Notes: a model not told the origin generated them from the sequence alone. A stretch of 64,000 nt of DNA from Caldilineaceae bacterium (GCA_020634755.1 JACKBC010000032.1:1-64000), one strand, 5' to 3'; shown: positions 8,123 to 16,846, counted from the stretch's first letter. Translations and numbers: made by a program.

Positions 8123-10648
8123 ATGCACCCCACATTTGGCCAACAACTTCGCATGCATCGTGATGCACAGGGTTGGACGCGCAAGACGCTCGCCCACCGT
8201 GCCGGTTGCGCCGTTGTCACGCTGCAAAAGATCGAACGGGACGAACGCCGCCCATCGGTAGAGTTGGCGCGCTTGCTGGTGGCGGCGCTCCAGCTTGCTG
8301 ATGCAGATGCCCAGCAGTTGCTGGCCATGTTGCAGCCACCTCCCCACGCTATTGCGACCATGCCATCTGCCCAAGCCGCGCCCGACTTCTTTGGCCGGAC
8401 GTCAGAACAGCAGCAGATCTACAGGCTCTTGCAGGGGCGGCAAACCCGGCTACTGACGCTGACCGGCATTGGCGGCGTGGGCAAAACGCGGCTGGCGCAG
8501 AGTCTTCTCCCGCTGCTGCGCCGCGCTTTTCCCCAGGGAGTATATACGGTGGAGCTGGCGGCCGTTCACCATCTGGAGCTGCTGCTGCCCGCCGTGGCGC
8601 GCGCCCTCAATTGCCCGATTTCTGGCGGCATGGCGGCACACAAGCAGATCGCCAAGTTTGTCGGGGAAAAAGAGGTGCTGATCTACCTGGATAATTTTGA
8701 GCAGCTTTTAGAGGGCGCCGCTGAATTGACGCGCCTGTTGGCCCAATGCGCCAATCTGTGTCTGCTCGTGACCAGCCGCGAGGCGCTGCGCACGGCTGCG
8801 GAAACGGTGCTGACCGTCCATCCGCTCTCCCTGCCCGAGCTTGATGCGCCAACCAATGGGGCAGCGGACGTGACCGCAATTGCGGCATGGCCGGCGGTGG
8901 CGCTTTTTGTGGCGCGGGCGCAGAACGTACGCCCCGATTTTGCATTGACGGAGACAAACGTCGAGGCCGTGGCCAAAGTTTGTGCGCTGCTGGACGGGCT
9001 GCCGCTGGCCATTGAACTGGTGGCGGCGCGCATTCGCATTATGTCGCCACAGCTGCTGTTGGCGCGGCTGAGCACGCCGGTGGGCGCGCCGCGTATTGGG
9101 CTGGTAGCGCAAGATGGCGCTTCGCTGCCGGGCAGCCAACCGGCCCGTCACCGCACGCTGCGCGAATCGCTGGCCTGGAGTGTAGATTTGTTAAATGCGG
9201 CGGAGCGGCTGGCCTTTGCCCAGCTGGCCGTTTTTCAGGGCGGCTTTGATTTGCCCGCCGCCGAAGCGGTGTTGGCCCATGAGAATGAGCAGGCGCCAGA
9301 GTCGGACCTCTATGTGTGGGACCTGCTCAGTTCGCTGCTGGACAAACAGCTGCTTACGCAACGGGCTTCTGTATTGGGGCCGCCAGAGAGCCCGCGCTTT
9401 TTTATGTTGGAGACTGTGCGCCAATTTGCAGCAGAACAGCTTGGCCATAGCGACCAGGAAGCCGCCACGCGTCACCGCCACGCCATTTATTATTGCCAGG
9501 TGGCGCAGCACCATTTGGCGCAAATTCAAGGCGGCACAGAAGTAGAACAGTGGTTGAACGCCACGGCGCGGGAGCTGGCCAACATGCACAGCGCCATGGC
9601 GTGGGACATTCACCACGGCCGCGCTGAGCTCGCCCTGCGCACGGCGATTGCCCTGCGCCGATTTTGGTGGATTCGCGGCTACTGGCAGCAGGGGGTGGAC
9701 TGGCTGGAACGGGGGCTGGCGGCCTTTGGCGGTCAATCGCCAGCCGACCAGTCGTTGCGCGCCCGCGCCCTGCGCTGTGCGGGTGATCTCTACGAGGATC
9801 TGCGCAAGCTGCCGGCTGCACGCACGCGCTTGATGCAGGCGCTCGCTTTGGCGCAAACCCATCGCGATGTCGAGACAGAGGCGCTGGTTTTGAGTTCGCT
9901 CTGTTCGGTCTGCTGTTCGGAGGGCAGGCTGGCCGAGGCCGAAGCCTACATGTTGCAACGGCTCACTCATGATTTGCAGACCGGCAACCAGCGCAACATT
10001 GCCATTAGCTATGGCAAGCTGGGGGAAGTGGCCATGTACGAAGCCGACTATGCCAAGGTTGACCACTATTTTTCAAAGGCGTTAGATCTACAAAGAGCGC
10101 ACAACGACAAACACAGCATTATGATTACGTGCGTCAATTGGGGGTATGCGGCGCTGGAAATGGGACAGCTAGAGACGGCGCAAGAACGGCTGGCCGAGGG
10201 GCTGACGCTGGCGCGTTTACTCGGCAATCAACTGGCCGAAGCAACCATCTTGCTCAACCATGCCGAACTGGCTTTTGCCCAGGAAGAGCCGCAAACTGCC
10301 TATAGCTCCCTGGCCCGCTCCGTTACGCTTGCGCACAAAGAGCACTTTTCTTCGCTGCTTTGCAACTGCTTCTACCGCCTGGCCCAGGAAGTGGCCAAAG
10401 CCGGAGATGTAAAGAGAGCAGCCAATCTGTTGGGCGCCACGCAGCGGGTACAGCGGGAACACCAGATGCGGCTGGAAGCGCGCGACGCCGAGCGTATTAC
10501 GCGGGCGCTGGCGCTGTGGCGCACGCAGCATGGGGCGACGCTGATTGATGACGGTTTTGCCGTCGGCGCCACCATGAGCGTTACTGAAGCAGTTGCCCAT
10601 GCGTTGCAGGTATGTCAGGAACAATTGCACTTCGCCATAAATGGGTAA
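8123..10648 (+). CDS. XRE-type HTH / STAND NTPase / TPR transcriptional regulator
   Basis: The 841-residue product has three parts. Residues 1-62 form a helix-turn-helix of XRE type (FGQQLRMHRDAQGWTRKTLA...AVVTLQKIERDERRPS). Residues about 90-380 form a STAND/NB-ARC-like NTPase with Walker A GIGGVGKTR at 115-122, Walker B VLIYLDNFEQ at about 184-193, a sensor-type LLVTSREALR, and the GLPLAIELVAARIR helix. Residues about 480-800 are helical TPR-like repeats (e.g. ISYGKLGEVAMYEADYAKVDHYFSKALDL). Such proteins hold an inactive nucleotide-bound form until a ligand or partner binds the repeats, then oligomerise. The target genes are unknown. The nearest downstream gene is convergent, so it is monocistronic. 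Confidence 0.88.
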   Translation: MHPTFGQQLRMHRDAQGWTRKTLAHRAGCAVVTLQKIERDERRPSVELARLLVAALQLADADAQQLLAMLQPPPHAIATMPSAQAAPDFFGRTSEQQQIYRLLQGRQTRLLTLTGIGGVGKTRLAQSLLPLLRRAFPQGVYTVELAAVHHLELLLPAVARALNCPISGGMAAHKQIAKFVGEKEVLIYLDNFEQLLEGAAELTRLLAQCANLCLLVTSREALRTAAETVLTVHPLSLPELDAPTNGAADVTAIAAWPAVALFVARAQNVRPDFALTETNVEAVAKVCALLDGLPLAIELVAARIRIMSPQLLLARLSTPVGAPRIGLVAQDGASLPGSQPARHRTLRESLAWSVDLLNAAERLAFAQLAVFQGGFDLPAAEAVLAHENEQAPESDLYVWDLLSSLLDKQLLTQRASVLGPPESPRFFMLETVRQFAAEQLGHSDQEAATRHRHAIYYCQVAQHHLAQIQGGTEVEQWLNATARELANMHSAMAWDIHHGRAELALRTAIALRRFWWIRGYWQQGVDWLERGLAAFGGQSPADQSLRARALRCAGDLYEDLRKLPAARTRLMQALALAQTHRDVETEALVLSSLCSVCCSEGRLAEAEAYMLQRLTHDLQTGNQRNIAISYGKLGEVAMYEADYAKVDHYFSKALDLQRAHNDKHSIMITCVNWGYAALEMGQLETAQERLAEGLTLARLLGNQLAEATILLNHAELAFAQEEPQTAYSSLARSVTLAHKEHFSSLLCNCFYRLAQEVAKAGDVKRAANLLGATQRVQREHQMRLEARDAERITRALALWRTQHGATLIDDGFAVGATMSVTEAVAHALQVCQEQLHFAING

Positions 10649-10649
10649 A

Positions 10650-11159
10650 TTACCCAGCCAGCAGCTTTATAAACCATTGCCATATAATCCAGCCCAGCGT
10701 ACCCACACCCAGCACAAGCCCGCTCAAGATCAGGAAAACAGAGGAAAAAAGGACAGCCAGCGAGGTGCGGCTATGACGCTTGGCGCCATGGGGATCGTGC
10801 AGCGCCTGCTGCATGAGCTTGATGTTGCGCGTATTGGCCTTCCATACAAAATCAAAGAGATCGCCTATGATGGGAACAAGCCCAATGACTGATTCAATGC
10901 CGGCATTTAAGATCATGTAAAGCAGCACCGTCTTGGGCGTCCCCAGCCGCGCCGCCTGCACAATAATCACGCCCGAGAGCAACAGCCCCGCCAGATCGCC
11001 GATCCCCGGGATCAAGCCAATGACCGGTTCCCAGCCAATACTGTAATTGAGAAAGGGCAGCGGAATGGCGTTGTCCAAAAAGTAGGCCAGCCGTTCAATC
11101 TGCGCCTGTTCGCTGCTCTTTGTAGTGGGTGTGTGACGTTCATTTGGCAAGTTTGTCAT
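10650..11159 (-). CDS. DUF4112 family membrane protein
   Basis: The 169-residue protein begins after a short polar N-terminus with IERLAYFLDNAIPLPFLNYSIGWEPVIGLIPGIGDLAGLLLSG. It then shows NAGIESVIGLVPIIGDLFDFVWKANTRN and ends in a hydrophobic C-terminal segment (LAVLFSSVFLILSGLVLGVG). The two G-[LI]-[IV]-P-[GI]-[IV]-G-D-L repeats are the hallmark of the DUF4112 family, whose function is not established. It has three or four membrane segments. The ATG at 11159 is the natural start. It converges with the STAND gene, the two stops lying only a base apart. Confidence 0.85.
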   Translation of the reverse strand: MTNLPNERHTPTTKSSEQAQIERLAYFLDNAIPLPFLNYSIGWEPVIGLIPGIGDLAGLLLSGVIIVQAARLGTPKTVLLYMILNAGIESVIGLVPIIGDLFDFVWKANTRNIKLMQQALHDPHGAKRHSRTSLAVLFSSVFLILSGLVLGVGTLGWIIWQWFIKLLAG

Positions 11160-11256
11160 GGGGCTATGGTGTCACATTTTGGGGAAAATGGCAATGGATT
11201 CAGATGGATGAGCTGGATATAATCAAGGATACAAGAATCATGCGCCTTCTAAGTAT

Positions 11257-11334
11257 GACTTACGCAGCGCCAGCAGTTCGACAAGGGGAGAAAGCCTATT
11301 CACGAGAAGATTCTTACTCAAGGCTTGCGTAAGT
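11257..11334 (+). repeat. Family-3 dispersed repeat (TTACGCA ends), copy 1
   Basis: An element of about 78 bp running from GACTTACGCAGCGCC to AGGCTTGCGTAAGTGC, with imperfect terminal inverted repeats. It lies in the non-coding gap between divergent or intergenic sequence at 11160 and the sialidase gene end at 11485. Confidence 0.65.
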
Positions 11335-11370
11335 GCTCTACAGTTGTGGAGGTTATGGGAGAAACAAATT

Positions 11371-11455
11371 TTGTACGTGGATATGGCGGATTTACGCCAA
11401 TTTTTGGCCGTTCGATGTTTGAATCGGCCATTTATCGGCGTGAATTGGCGTACAA
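11371..11455. terminator. Two-part hairpin downstream of the sialidase gene
   Basis: The outer stem is TTGTACG/CGTACAA (11371-11377, 11449-11455) and the inner stem TGGCCG/CGGCCA (11405-11410, 11425-11430). It is placed 30 bp beyond the sialidase stop on the minus strand. There is no T tract, so it is only a possible terminator. Confidence 0.35.
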
Positions 11456-11484
11456 TTTCTGTTTTCTGTAATGCATAATCATAT

Positions 11485-12525
11485 TCAAACGGCGTCAAAA
11501 CTAGTGAACCAGATCGCCTCGTAGGAATGGTCCTCGCCCGCCTCATAAAGACAGGCAATCTGCCCGTTGGACAATTGCGTTAGACAGCTATAGGCCGCCG
11601 GCCCTGCATGCAGCGTACGCAGGGGCGACCAGCTTTGGCCTTCATCCCGGCTGATGTGGAGCATGAGGTTGCGACGCTCGTGGGTGTGGGTCAGGTTGGC
11701 AAAGAGCAGCACAGCGCCGTCAGCGCTTTCCGCACGCATCAAGCTGCCCTGACAGCGCGGGTCAATGAGCGCCGGCTCGGCGCGGGAGGCGGACCAGCTG
11801 GCGCCACCATCGCGGCTGGTGGCGCTGAAGCGCACCGGCTGCTCCACATTGGCCGCCCGCCGCATGTTGAGCAGCAGCGCGCCATCGGCCAATTCCGCCA
11901 CTTGACACTCGTTGGCGCCGTCGTCGCTAATGCCCCCCAGTTGCCAGCTTGCCCCGTGGTCATCCGAATAGATAACGTGCGCATGATAGCGGAGCGCTTG
12001 GCCCAGCACCTTGTGATCGCAGGGGATGACCAGCCGCCCGGCGTGCGGGGCGTGCTGCAACTGGATGCCCACCCCCGGCCCGGTGGCGTACCAGGACCAG
12101 TCCGCTGGCTTGACGTCGGCGGTGATCTCGGTGGGCGCGGCCCAGCTGGCGCCATGATCCGCACTGTGGGTGACGAAGACGCGGCGCGTATCCTGGCTGG
12201 TTCCGGCCACAATATCGGCCTCGCGGTCGTCGCCGCGATTCCACGTCAGGAGCAGCCATAAAACGCCCGTCTGCCGATCCAGCACGGGACATGGATTGCC
12301 GCACGTATGGGCGCCATCTTGCCACACCACTTGCGGCTCGCTCCAGGTAGCGCCGCCATCGCGGCTGCGCTTGCAGAGCAGATCAATATGGCCCCAATCG
12401 TGGCGACTGTGGCGCCGGCCTTCGCAAAAAGCCAGCAGATCGCCATTCTGCGCCACAATCAGCGCGGGGATACGGTAGGTATGGTAGCCGTCGTAATTAG
12501 CGGTGAAAAGAGGGGTGGTGTTCAT
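11485..12525 (-). CDS. Exo-alpha-sialidase-like protein (six-bladed BNR propeller)
   Basis: The 346-residue protein starts close to the family's Y/F-R-I-P motif (HTYRIPALI, residues about 15-23), whose Arg binds the substrate carboxylate. Five Asp-box (BNR) motifs of the form S-x-D-x-G-x-x-W follow: SRDGGATWSEP, SADHGASWAAP, SDDHGASWQL, SRDGGASWSAS and SRDEGQSWSPL. CEGRRHSRHDWGHIDLL near residue 40 carries the expected catalytic-region Asp. The late Tyr/Glu region is YSCLTQLSNGQIACLYEAGED. Length fits bacterial GH33-type sialidases. There is no signal peptide, so it may act inside the cell on imported sugars or leave by another route. Substrate specificity is not readable. Confidence 0.85.
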   Translation of the reverse strand: MNTTPLFTANYDGYHTYRIPALIVAQNGDLLAFCEGRRHSRHDWGHIDLLCKRSRDGGATWSEPQVVWQDGAHTCGNPCPVLDRQTGVLWLLLTWNRGDDREADIVAGTSQDTRRVFVTHSADHGASWAAPTEITADVKPADWSWYATGPGVGIQLQHAPHAGRLVIPCDHKVLGQALRYHAHVIYSDDHGASWQLGGISDDGANECQVAELADGALLLNMRRAANVEQPVRFSATSRDGGASWSASRAEPALIDPRCQGSLMRAESADGAVLLFANLTHTHERRNLMLHISRDEGQSWSPLRTLHAGPAAYSCLTQLSNGQIACLYEAGEDHSYEAIWFTSFDAV

Positions 12526-12547
12526 TTTTTGATTTGGTAGAGGAGTA

Positions 12548-12582
12548 GAGGAGTAGAGGAATGGCCGAGTCCTCTACTCCTC
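12548..12582 (-). terminator. Hairpin between the PhyH and sialidase genes
   Basis: A 13-bp stem (GAGGAGTAGAGGA, 12548-12560, with 12570-12582) and nine-base loop sit directly after the PhyH stop on the minus strand and before the sialidase start. GAGGAGTAGAGG words recur at about 13795-13817 upstream of the same gene pair. Confidence 0.5.
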
Positions 12583-12599
12583 CGCTCCTCCACTTTCTT

Positions 12600-13481
12600 C
12601 TACGCTGCCAATGCCAAATTCTCCGGTGTGTTCTCCAGGCGAGTCAGCCAGTAATGGACGTCAAAGGTGTCGTCGCCGGTGATAAAGCGCCAGAGCTTGA
12701 TGCGGTTGACAAACTCCAGACGACCGGTGGCGTCTTCAAACCAGGGCTCACCTTTGCCCAAAATGGTTTGGACATCTTCGGGGTCGTGGCTGGAACCGCC
12801 GTAGATGGTGCGGTGCGCCTTGGCGCTCTCGTCCAGATCGTCGGTGTTCCACAGACGGAGCTGGCGCACGCGCGGGTTGAGGCGAATTTTGTACATGTAG
12901 CGCACTTTTTCGGTCTCGTTGCGGCGGCCACAGTGCCAAATGCCGTGGTGCAGCGCCAGGATAGAGCCGGCTTTGCACACCATGGGGATCTGGCCCACAA
13001 AGTTCTGATAGCGCGCAATGTCCATCTCGTTGACGCGACGGAAGTGGCTGCCGGGCACAATGAGCGTACCGCCCATCTCCAGCGGCACGTCATGGGGGAA
13101 GTACATGAGCTGCACGTCAAAGTGCATGCGGGTGTCGATAATCGAGTCGCCGTGCATGCCCTGGGCCTGGCCCTGCATGGGCTGGCGCACGTGGATGGCG
13201 TGGTGATCAAAGGCCGGGTCCGGCCCCACCAAGCTCTGGATAATGCCCTGCACTTCGGGCATCCGCAACATGTGCCCTATGGCCGATGGTTCGGGATAGC
13301 ACTGCGAAAGCGGCGTGCCGGCCGGCTGCGACTTGATGGTCCCGGCGTCGATTTCAGCCATGACGGCCTCATTGATCTCCTGCGGGATCAGCTCGTCGAA
13401 GCGCAGGAAGCCACGCGCCACAAAGCTGGCCATCTGCTTGGAATTGAGCAGATATTGTTTGTCTACGGTCTGGTTAGCCAT
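12600..13481 (-). CDS. Phytanoyl-CoA dioxygenase (PhyH) family Fe(II)/2-oxoglutarate oxygenase
   Basis: The 293-residue product begins MANQTVDKQYLLNSKQM. The start at 13481 is supported by GGAGGAAATCG just upstream. The family's iron site is visible as GMHGDSIID (HxD) and, later, ALHHGIWHCGRRNETEKVR, providing the distal His and the 2-oxoglutarate-binding Arg. LMYFPHDVPLEMGGTLIVPGSH is the typical core strand block. These enzymes hydroxylate small molecules using O2 and 2-oxoglutarate; the substrate is unknown. Its first eight bases overlap the end of the small upstream gene, so the two are almost certainly translated together. Confidence 0.88.
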   Translation of the reverse strand: MANQTVDKQYLLNSKQMASFVARGFLRFDELIPQEINEAVMAEIDAGTIKSQPAGTPLSQCYPEPSAIGHMLRMPEVQGIIQSLVGPDPAFDHHAIHVRQPMQGQAQGMHGDSIIDTRMHFDVQLMYFPHDVPLEMGGTLIVPGSHFRRVNEMDIARYQNFVGQIPMVCKAGSILALHHGIWHCGRRNETEKVRYMYKIRLNPRVRQLRLWNTDDLDESAKAHRTIYGGSSHDPEDVQTILGKGEPWFEDATGRLEFVNRIKLWRFITGDDTFDVHYWLTRLENTPENLALAA

Positions 13482-13755
13482 CGATTTCCTCCAATTTTTC
13501 AAAGATAAATTCATACATCTGGAAAGACGTAGTGTATTCCATGTTGGGATAGGGCGGAATGAGCTGCGGGAACTGGAGCACGCGCCAGCCATCCTGGAGC
13601 GCAGCCACGCCGGTTTCGTAAGGCGGCGTATCGCTGTCGCCGGTGGTGGGATTGCTCTGGCCGGTGCCGTCATAGAACGACCAGCCCTTGACCCGGCTAT
13701 CCAGCGCCGAGTTGGAAAGGTAGAGCACTAACACTTTTTGTCGCCGTTTGGACAT
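13474..13755 (-). CDS. Small protein of unknown function coupled to PhyH
   Basis: The product is 93 residues, starting MSKRRQKVLVLYLSNSALDSRV. It has an N-terminal hydrophobic beta strand and a Tyr/Pro-rich middle (SFYDGTG, DTPPYETGV, FPQLIPPYPNMEY), and ends MYEFIFEKLEEIDG. The ATG at 13755 fits better than the upstream open frame because GAGAACG precedes it and the sequence changes character there. The stop codon lies inside the first codons of the PhyH gene (eight-base overlap), indicating translational coupling and a shared job. I do not recognise the family. A role as partner, carrier or cleavable substrate of the dioxygenase is inference. Confidence 0.75.
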   Translation of the reverse strand: MSKRRQKVLVLYLSNSALDSRVKGWSFYDGTGQSNPTTGDSDTPPYETGVAALQDGWRVLQFPQLIPPYPNMEYTTSFQMYEFIFEKLEEIDG

Positions 13756-13940
13756 CGTTCTCTCGCTGTCTAGATTGGTGGTTTGGTGGGAGAGTAGAGG
13801 AGTGGAGGAGTAGAGGGAGATGCCTCGCCGTCTCGTATTTTCCGCTGCTCGTTTTCCCACGGATGTTGTGGGTTCATTGTACCAGGAAATGAGGGCGGAT
13901 GAAAACTAGAATCACAAACGGCGCTACTGAGAATCGGTCT

Positions 13941-14012
13941 ATAGCCACAAAAAACACAGAAACCACAAAAATTTCTCGGTTCTTTTTGTGATCTATGTGT
14001 TTTTGTGGCTAT
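13941..14012 (-). terminator. Long A/T-rich hairpin downstream of the S9 peptidase gene
   Basis: ATAGCCACAAAAAACACA (13941-13958) pairs with TGTGTTTTTGTGGCTAT (13996-14012) with one bulge. Inner ACCACAAAAA/TTTTTGTG strands extend it. It starts about 20 bases after the peptidase stop on the minus strand. Confidence 0.55.
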
Positions 14013-14032
14013 TCTGCCCTTTTACAATGGAC

Positions 14033-15961
14033 TCACAAATTCTCAATCGGTACTGGCTCAACCGGATCGGCTAATTCAAAGCCGAAAATTTTGGCGTAAA
14101 AGTAGAGTTCGGCGTCTAGCACCCGTTTGATGTTTTGGGCAATGCGGAAGCCATGTTGCTCACCTTCAAAGGGCAAATAGCTGACGGGCAATTCCTTGGC
14201 GCGCACGGCCACGAACATTTTCTCGGCCTGCGCGGGCGGCACCACTTTATCTTCGAGTCCCTGAAACAGGATGAGCGGGCAGGACAACAGCTCCACATGA
14301 TGAATGGGTGAGCGCTCAACATAGAGATCGCGCCGCTCAGGATAGGGGCCAATCAGGTTGTCCAAATAGCGCGACTCAAACTTGTGCGTATCTTTGGCCA
14401 ACAGTTCCAAATCGGCCACGCCAAAGTGACTGGCGCCGGCCCGAAACACATTGCGGAAGGTCAGGGCGCTTAGGGTTGTATAGCCGCCCGCGCTGCCGCC
14501 GGCAATGGCCAAACGATTGCCATCGACCTGGCCGCGGTCGACCAAATAGCGCGCGGCATTGACGCAGTCATCCACATCCACAATGCCCCATTGCCCATTC
14601 AGCCGTTGACGATACGCACGACCATAGCCCGTACTGCCGCCATAATTCACATCCAGCACGGCTATGCCGCGGCTGGTCCAGTATTGGATCTTCATGTTGA
14701 AGAGGGCGGACGTTGCGCCCGTTGGCCCGCCGTGGCTCAACACCAACAGGGGCGGGCGCTCACTTTCTGGCGCCACATAGTCGCAATTGCGCGGCGCATA
14801 AAAAAGGGCATGCGCCGTCAACCCATTTTCCGTGGGAAATTCGATGGCTTGCGGAATGGAGATATAGCCAGGGTCCACTTGGAGTGCGCTGGAACGGCGC
14901 AAAACTTCATGTTGTCCCGTTGCCAGATCCAGCAACACAACGGAGGTGCCTTCCGTTGGCGAACCGCCAATAAATAACGCTCGCCCCGATGCGGCGCACA
15001 GGTTTCGGATATCGGTGTATGGCGTCTCGATCACTTCCAGCTTGAGTGTGCGCGTGTTGAGGCGGGCCAGGTGAGATTCGCCCTGCTGTGAATAGGTGCA
15101 GATCAGACGCTCTGGCGTTGCAAACGCATAGGTGGACTGGCCAAAAGACCACTGGGGCTGGCCAAATTCCGCTTCCATGGGACAGAGCGCTTCGACCTCG
15201 CCAGCCTGCCAGCGATAGAGATTCCACCAGCCCGTACGGTCGGAGACGAAATAGAGCATACCGTCCGGAGACCATTCCGGCTGGAAAATGGACTCGGTGC
15301 GACCGCCGGCCACTCGCGCGGTTTGCCCCAGGGAACCATCGGCATTGACTTGGCCAATCCACAGTTCACAACCATCCCAAGGCATATTGGGATGATTCCA
15401 CGCCAGCCAGGCTAGCTGCGAGCCATCGGGGCTCAGGCGCGGCGTCGAATAGAAGTCGTGGCCAGAGACCAGCACTTGGCCGCCCGTCTCGTCACCATCA
15501 CATTGTACCTTGACCAGCGTATTCACGGCCTCGCCCGCCCCGCGGTGATCTTCGCGCACGGCGAACAGCAGATTGCGGCTGGCATCGACCACGTAATCGG
15601 CATAGCGCAACGCAGTTTCGGGCGTGATCGGATGTGGCGCCTCACCATGCGCTTGGCGATAAAGGCGCTGATCCACAAAGTTGGAAAAGTAGACCGCGTC
15701 GGGCGCCACGGCATAGGCGCCGCCGCCATATTCATGCACGCGCGTGCGCACGTTGTACGGCGCCGGAGTGACGTCGGTTGTCTGGCCGTCGGCGGCGCGC
15801 TGCACCAGAACTTGGCGTCCGCCCTCTTTGGGGCGCAATTCCAGCCAGTAGATCGCATCGGCCAGGGTTGGTTCGCCAAGGCGAATCGAATCGGCGATGA
15901 TCAAGTCGGAGGTGATGGGGGATTTCCAGGAGCCGTAGGGTGTGGTTTGGGGTGTGGGCAT
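14033..15961 (-). CDS. S9-family serine peptidase (acylaminoacyl-peptidase/dipeptidyl-peptidase type)
   Basis: The 642-residue protein (ATG at 15961, starting MPTPQTTPYGSWKSP) has an N-terminal propeller with repeated LSPDGSQLAWLAW and WSPDGMLYFVSDRTG motifs, then an alpha/beta-hydrolase domain. The triad is visible: Ser490 in GGSAGGY, Asp571 in LEDKVVPP, His603 in EQHGFR. It has no signal peptide and should act in the cytoplasm on short peptides or acyl-peptides. The first 143 bp of the gene are duplicated at 16704-16846, beyond the toxin-antitoxin pair. This gene therefore no longer sits next to its probable original promoter and may depend on read-through or a new one. An open frame extends 25 codons upstream but is judged non-coding. 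Confidence 0.92.
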   Translation of the reverse strand: MPTPQTTPYGSWKSPITSDLIIADSIRLGEPTLADAIYWLELRPKEGGRQVLVQRAADGQTTDVTPAPYNVRTRVHEYGGGAYAVAPDAVYFSNFVDQRLYRQAHGEAPHPITPETALRYADYVVDASRNLLFAVREDHRGAGEAVNTLVKVQCDGDETGGQVLVSGHDFYSTPRLSPDGSQLAWLAWNHPNMPWDGCELWIGQVNADGSLGQTARVAGGRTESIFQPEWSPDGMLYFVSDRTGWWNLYRWQAGEVEALCPMEAEFGQPQWSFGQSTYAFATPERLICTYSQQGESHLARLNTRTLKLEVIETPYTDIRNLCAASGRALFIGGSPTEGTSVVLLDLATGQHEVLRRSSALQVDPGYISIPQAIEFPTENGLTAHALFYAPRNCDYVAPESERPPLLVLSHGGPTGATSALFNMKIQYWTSRGIAVLDVNYGGSTGYGRAYRQRLNGQWGIVDVDDCVNAARYLVDRGQVDGNRLAIAGGSAGGYTTLSALTFRNVFRAGASHFGVADLELLAKDTHKFESRYLDNLIGPYPERRDLYVERSPIHHVELLSCPLILFQGLEDKVVPPAQAEKMFVAVRAKELPVSYLPFEGEQHGFRIAQNIKRVLDAELYFYAKIFGFELADPVEPVPIENL

Positions 15962-15981
15962 TTTTGGTTTTTCTCGCGTAA
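15819..15981 (-). repeat. Direct repeat, functional copy (5' end of S9 peptidase gene)
   Basis: Bases 15819-15961 match 16704-16846 at 141 of 143 positions by eye, without gaps. Similarity fades over the next 20 bp upstream of the ATG. The two copies bracket the toxin-antitoxin pair. Confidence 0.9.
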
Positions 15982-16054
15982 TGTAATTTGCCGATGTCCT
16001 CAGACAACAATCGATAAAGAATGATCTGGATAGCAAAATTTTCTCAATTCAATT

Positions 16055-16339
16055 TTATTGACTAACAACGGACAAATGCCCCCCCAGCGCTTCAACGATT
16101 TTGCTGATGGTTTCAAACCGCGGGTTGCTATCAGCTGACAACGATTTGTAGAGGCTGGCACGGGTTACACCTGCCTGCTTGGCGACCTCAGTCATACCTT
16201 TGGCTCTAGCCGCAGTATTTAGGGCATGAATAAAATCAGAAGTAGTACCAGTAGCAAGTACCTCCGCAAGAAACTCCCAGATGTCGTTGTCCGTTTCCAA
16301 ATGTTCGGCCACGTCGAAAGGTCTGATGTTGATACCCAT
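16055..16339 (-). CDS. HigA-type antitoxin (HI1420-like addiction module antidote)
   Basis: The 94-residue protein matches the antidote partner of HigB/RelE-like toxins of the HI1419/HI1420 class. It has a short N-terminal segment (RPFDVAEHLETDNDIWEFL), a linker (SDFIHALNTAARAKGMTEVAKQAGVTRASLYK) forming an XRE helix-turn-helix, and a C-terminal ISKIVEALGGHLSVV strand. Such proteins bind and neutralise the toxin and repress the shared promoter. The gene follows the toxin gene, as usual for this class. If the toxin frameshift is corrected, the toxin's stop lies three bases before this ATG. Confidence 0.9.
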   Translation of the reverse strand: MGINIRPFDVAEHLETDNDIWEFLAEVLATGTTSDFIHALNTAARAKGMTEVAKQAGVTRASLYKSLSADSNPRFETISKIVEALGGHLSVVSQ

Positions 16340-16342
16340 AAT

Positions 16343-16638
16343 TCACTCCAATTCTTGAATCATTTGTCTGGCTCTTTCGATGTCTCTACTTTGGCTAGAC
16401 TTGTTACCACCATGTAACAGTAGAACCACTTCATGATGGCGAATGGTATAGTAGATACGCAACCCGCCAGCGAAAAAAAGCGCAACTCAAACAAATTGTC
16501 ACCCAACGACTTGAAATCGCCAAAGGCACCATTTTGAATCCGATCGATGCGAGCAAGTACTTTGTTCCTGGATGTCCGGTCTTTCAATCCTTTCAGCCAC
16601 TTTTCAAAAGACTCGGTGCTGGTGATTTCATAGTTCAT
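16343..16638 (-). pseudogene. RelE/HigB-like toxin (HI1419 class) with a frameshift at a seven-T run
   Basis: From ATG 16638 the frame encodes MNYEITSTESFEKWLKGLKD through DNLFELRFF, the N-terminal half of an HI1419-type ribosome-dependent mRNA interferase. It then drifts into unrelated sequence and stops at 16360. A -1 shift at the T7 run (A7 on the plus strand, 16473-16479) restores the family C-terminus: AGGLRIYYTIRHHEVVLLLHGGNKSSQSRD and IERARQMIQELE. The stop then lies just before the antitoxin start, giving a normal length of about 98 residues. The options are a disabling mutation, a homopolymer sequencing error, or genuine slippage. The intact antitoxin and preserved downstream codons argue that the shift is recent or bypassed. 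Confidence 0.8.
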
Positions 16639-16699
16639 CAATTAAGTGTATCCCACAGGAAACAATTCGTCAAGATTAAGAGAGCAATAGGATATCGAA

Positions 16700-16846
16700 T
16701 CAACCGCCCTCTTTGGGGCGCAATTCCAGCCAGTAGATGGCGTCGGCCAGGGTTGGTTCGCCAAGGCGAATCGAATCGGCGATGATCAAGTCGGAGGTGA
16801 TGGGGGATTTCCAGGAGCCGTAGGGTGTGGTTTGGGGTGTGGGCAT
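16700..16846 (-). pseudogene. Duplicated 5' fragment of the S9 peptidase gene
   Basis: The fragment encodes the first 48 residues of the peptidase (MPTPQTTPYGSW ... ELRPKEGG). It then hits a stop codon immediately after the homology ends. It lies upstream of the toxin gene on the same strand, with a 61-base gap. The simplest reading is that insertion of the toxin-antitoxin cassette duplicated the start of the peptidase gene, leaving the old promoter and leader to drive the cassette. Confidence 0.9.
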
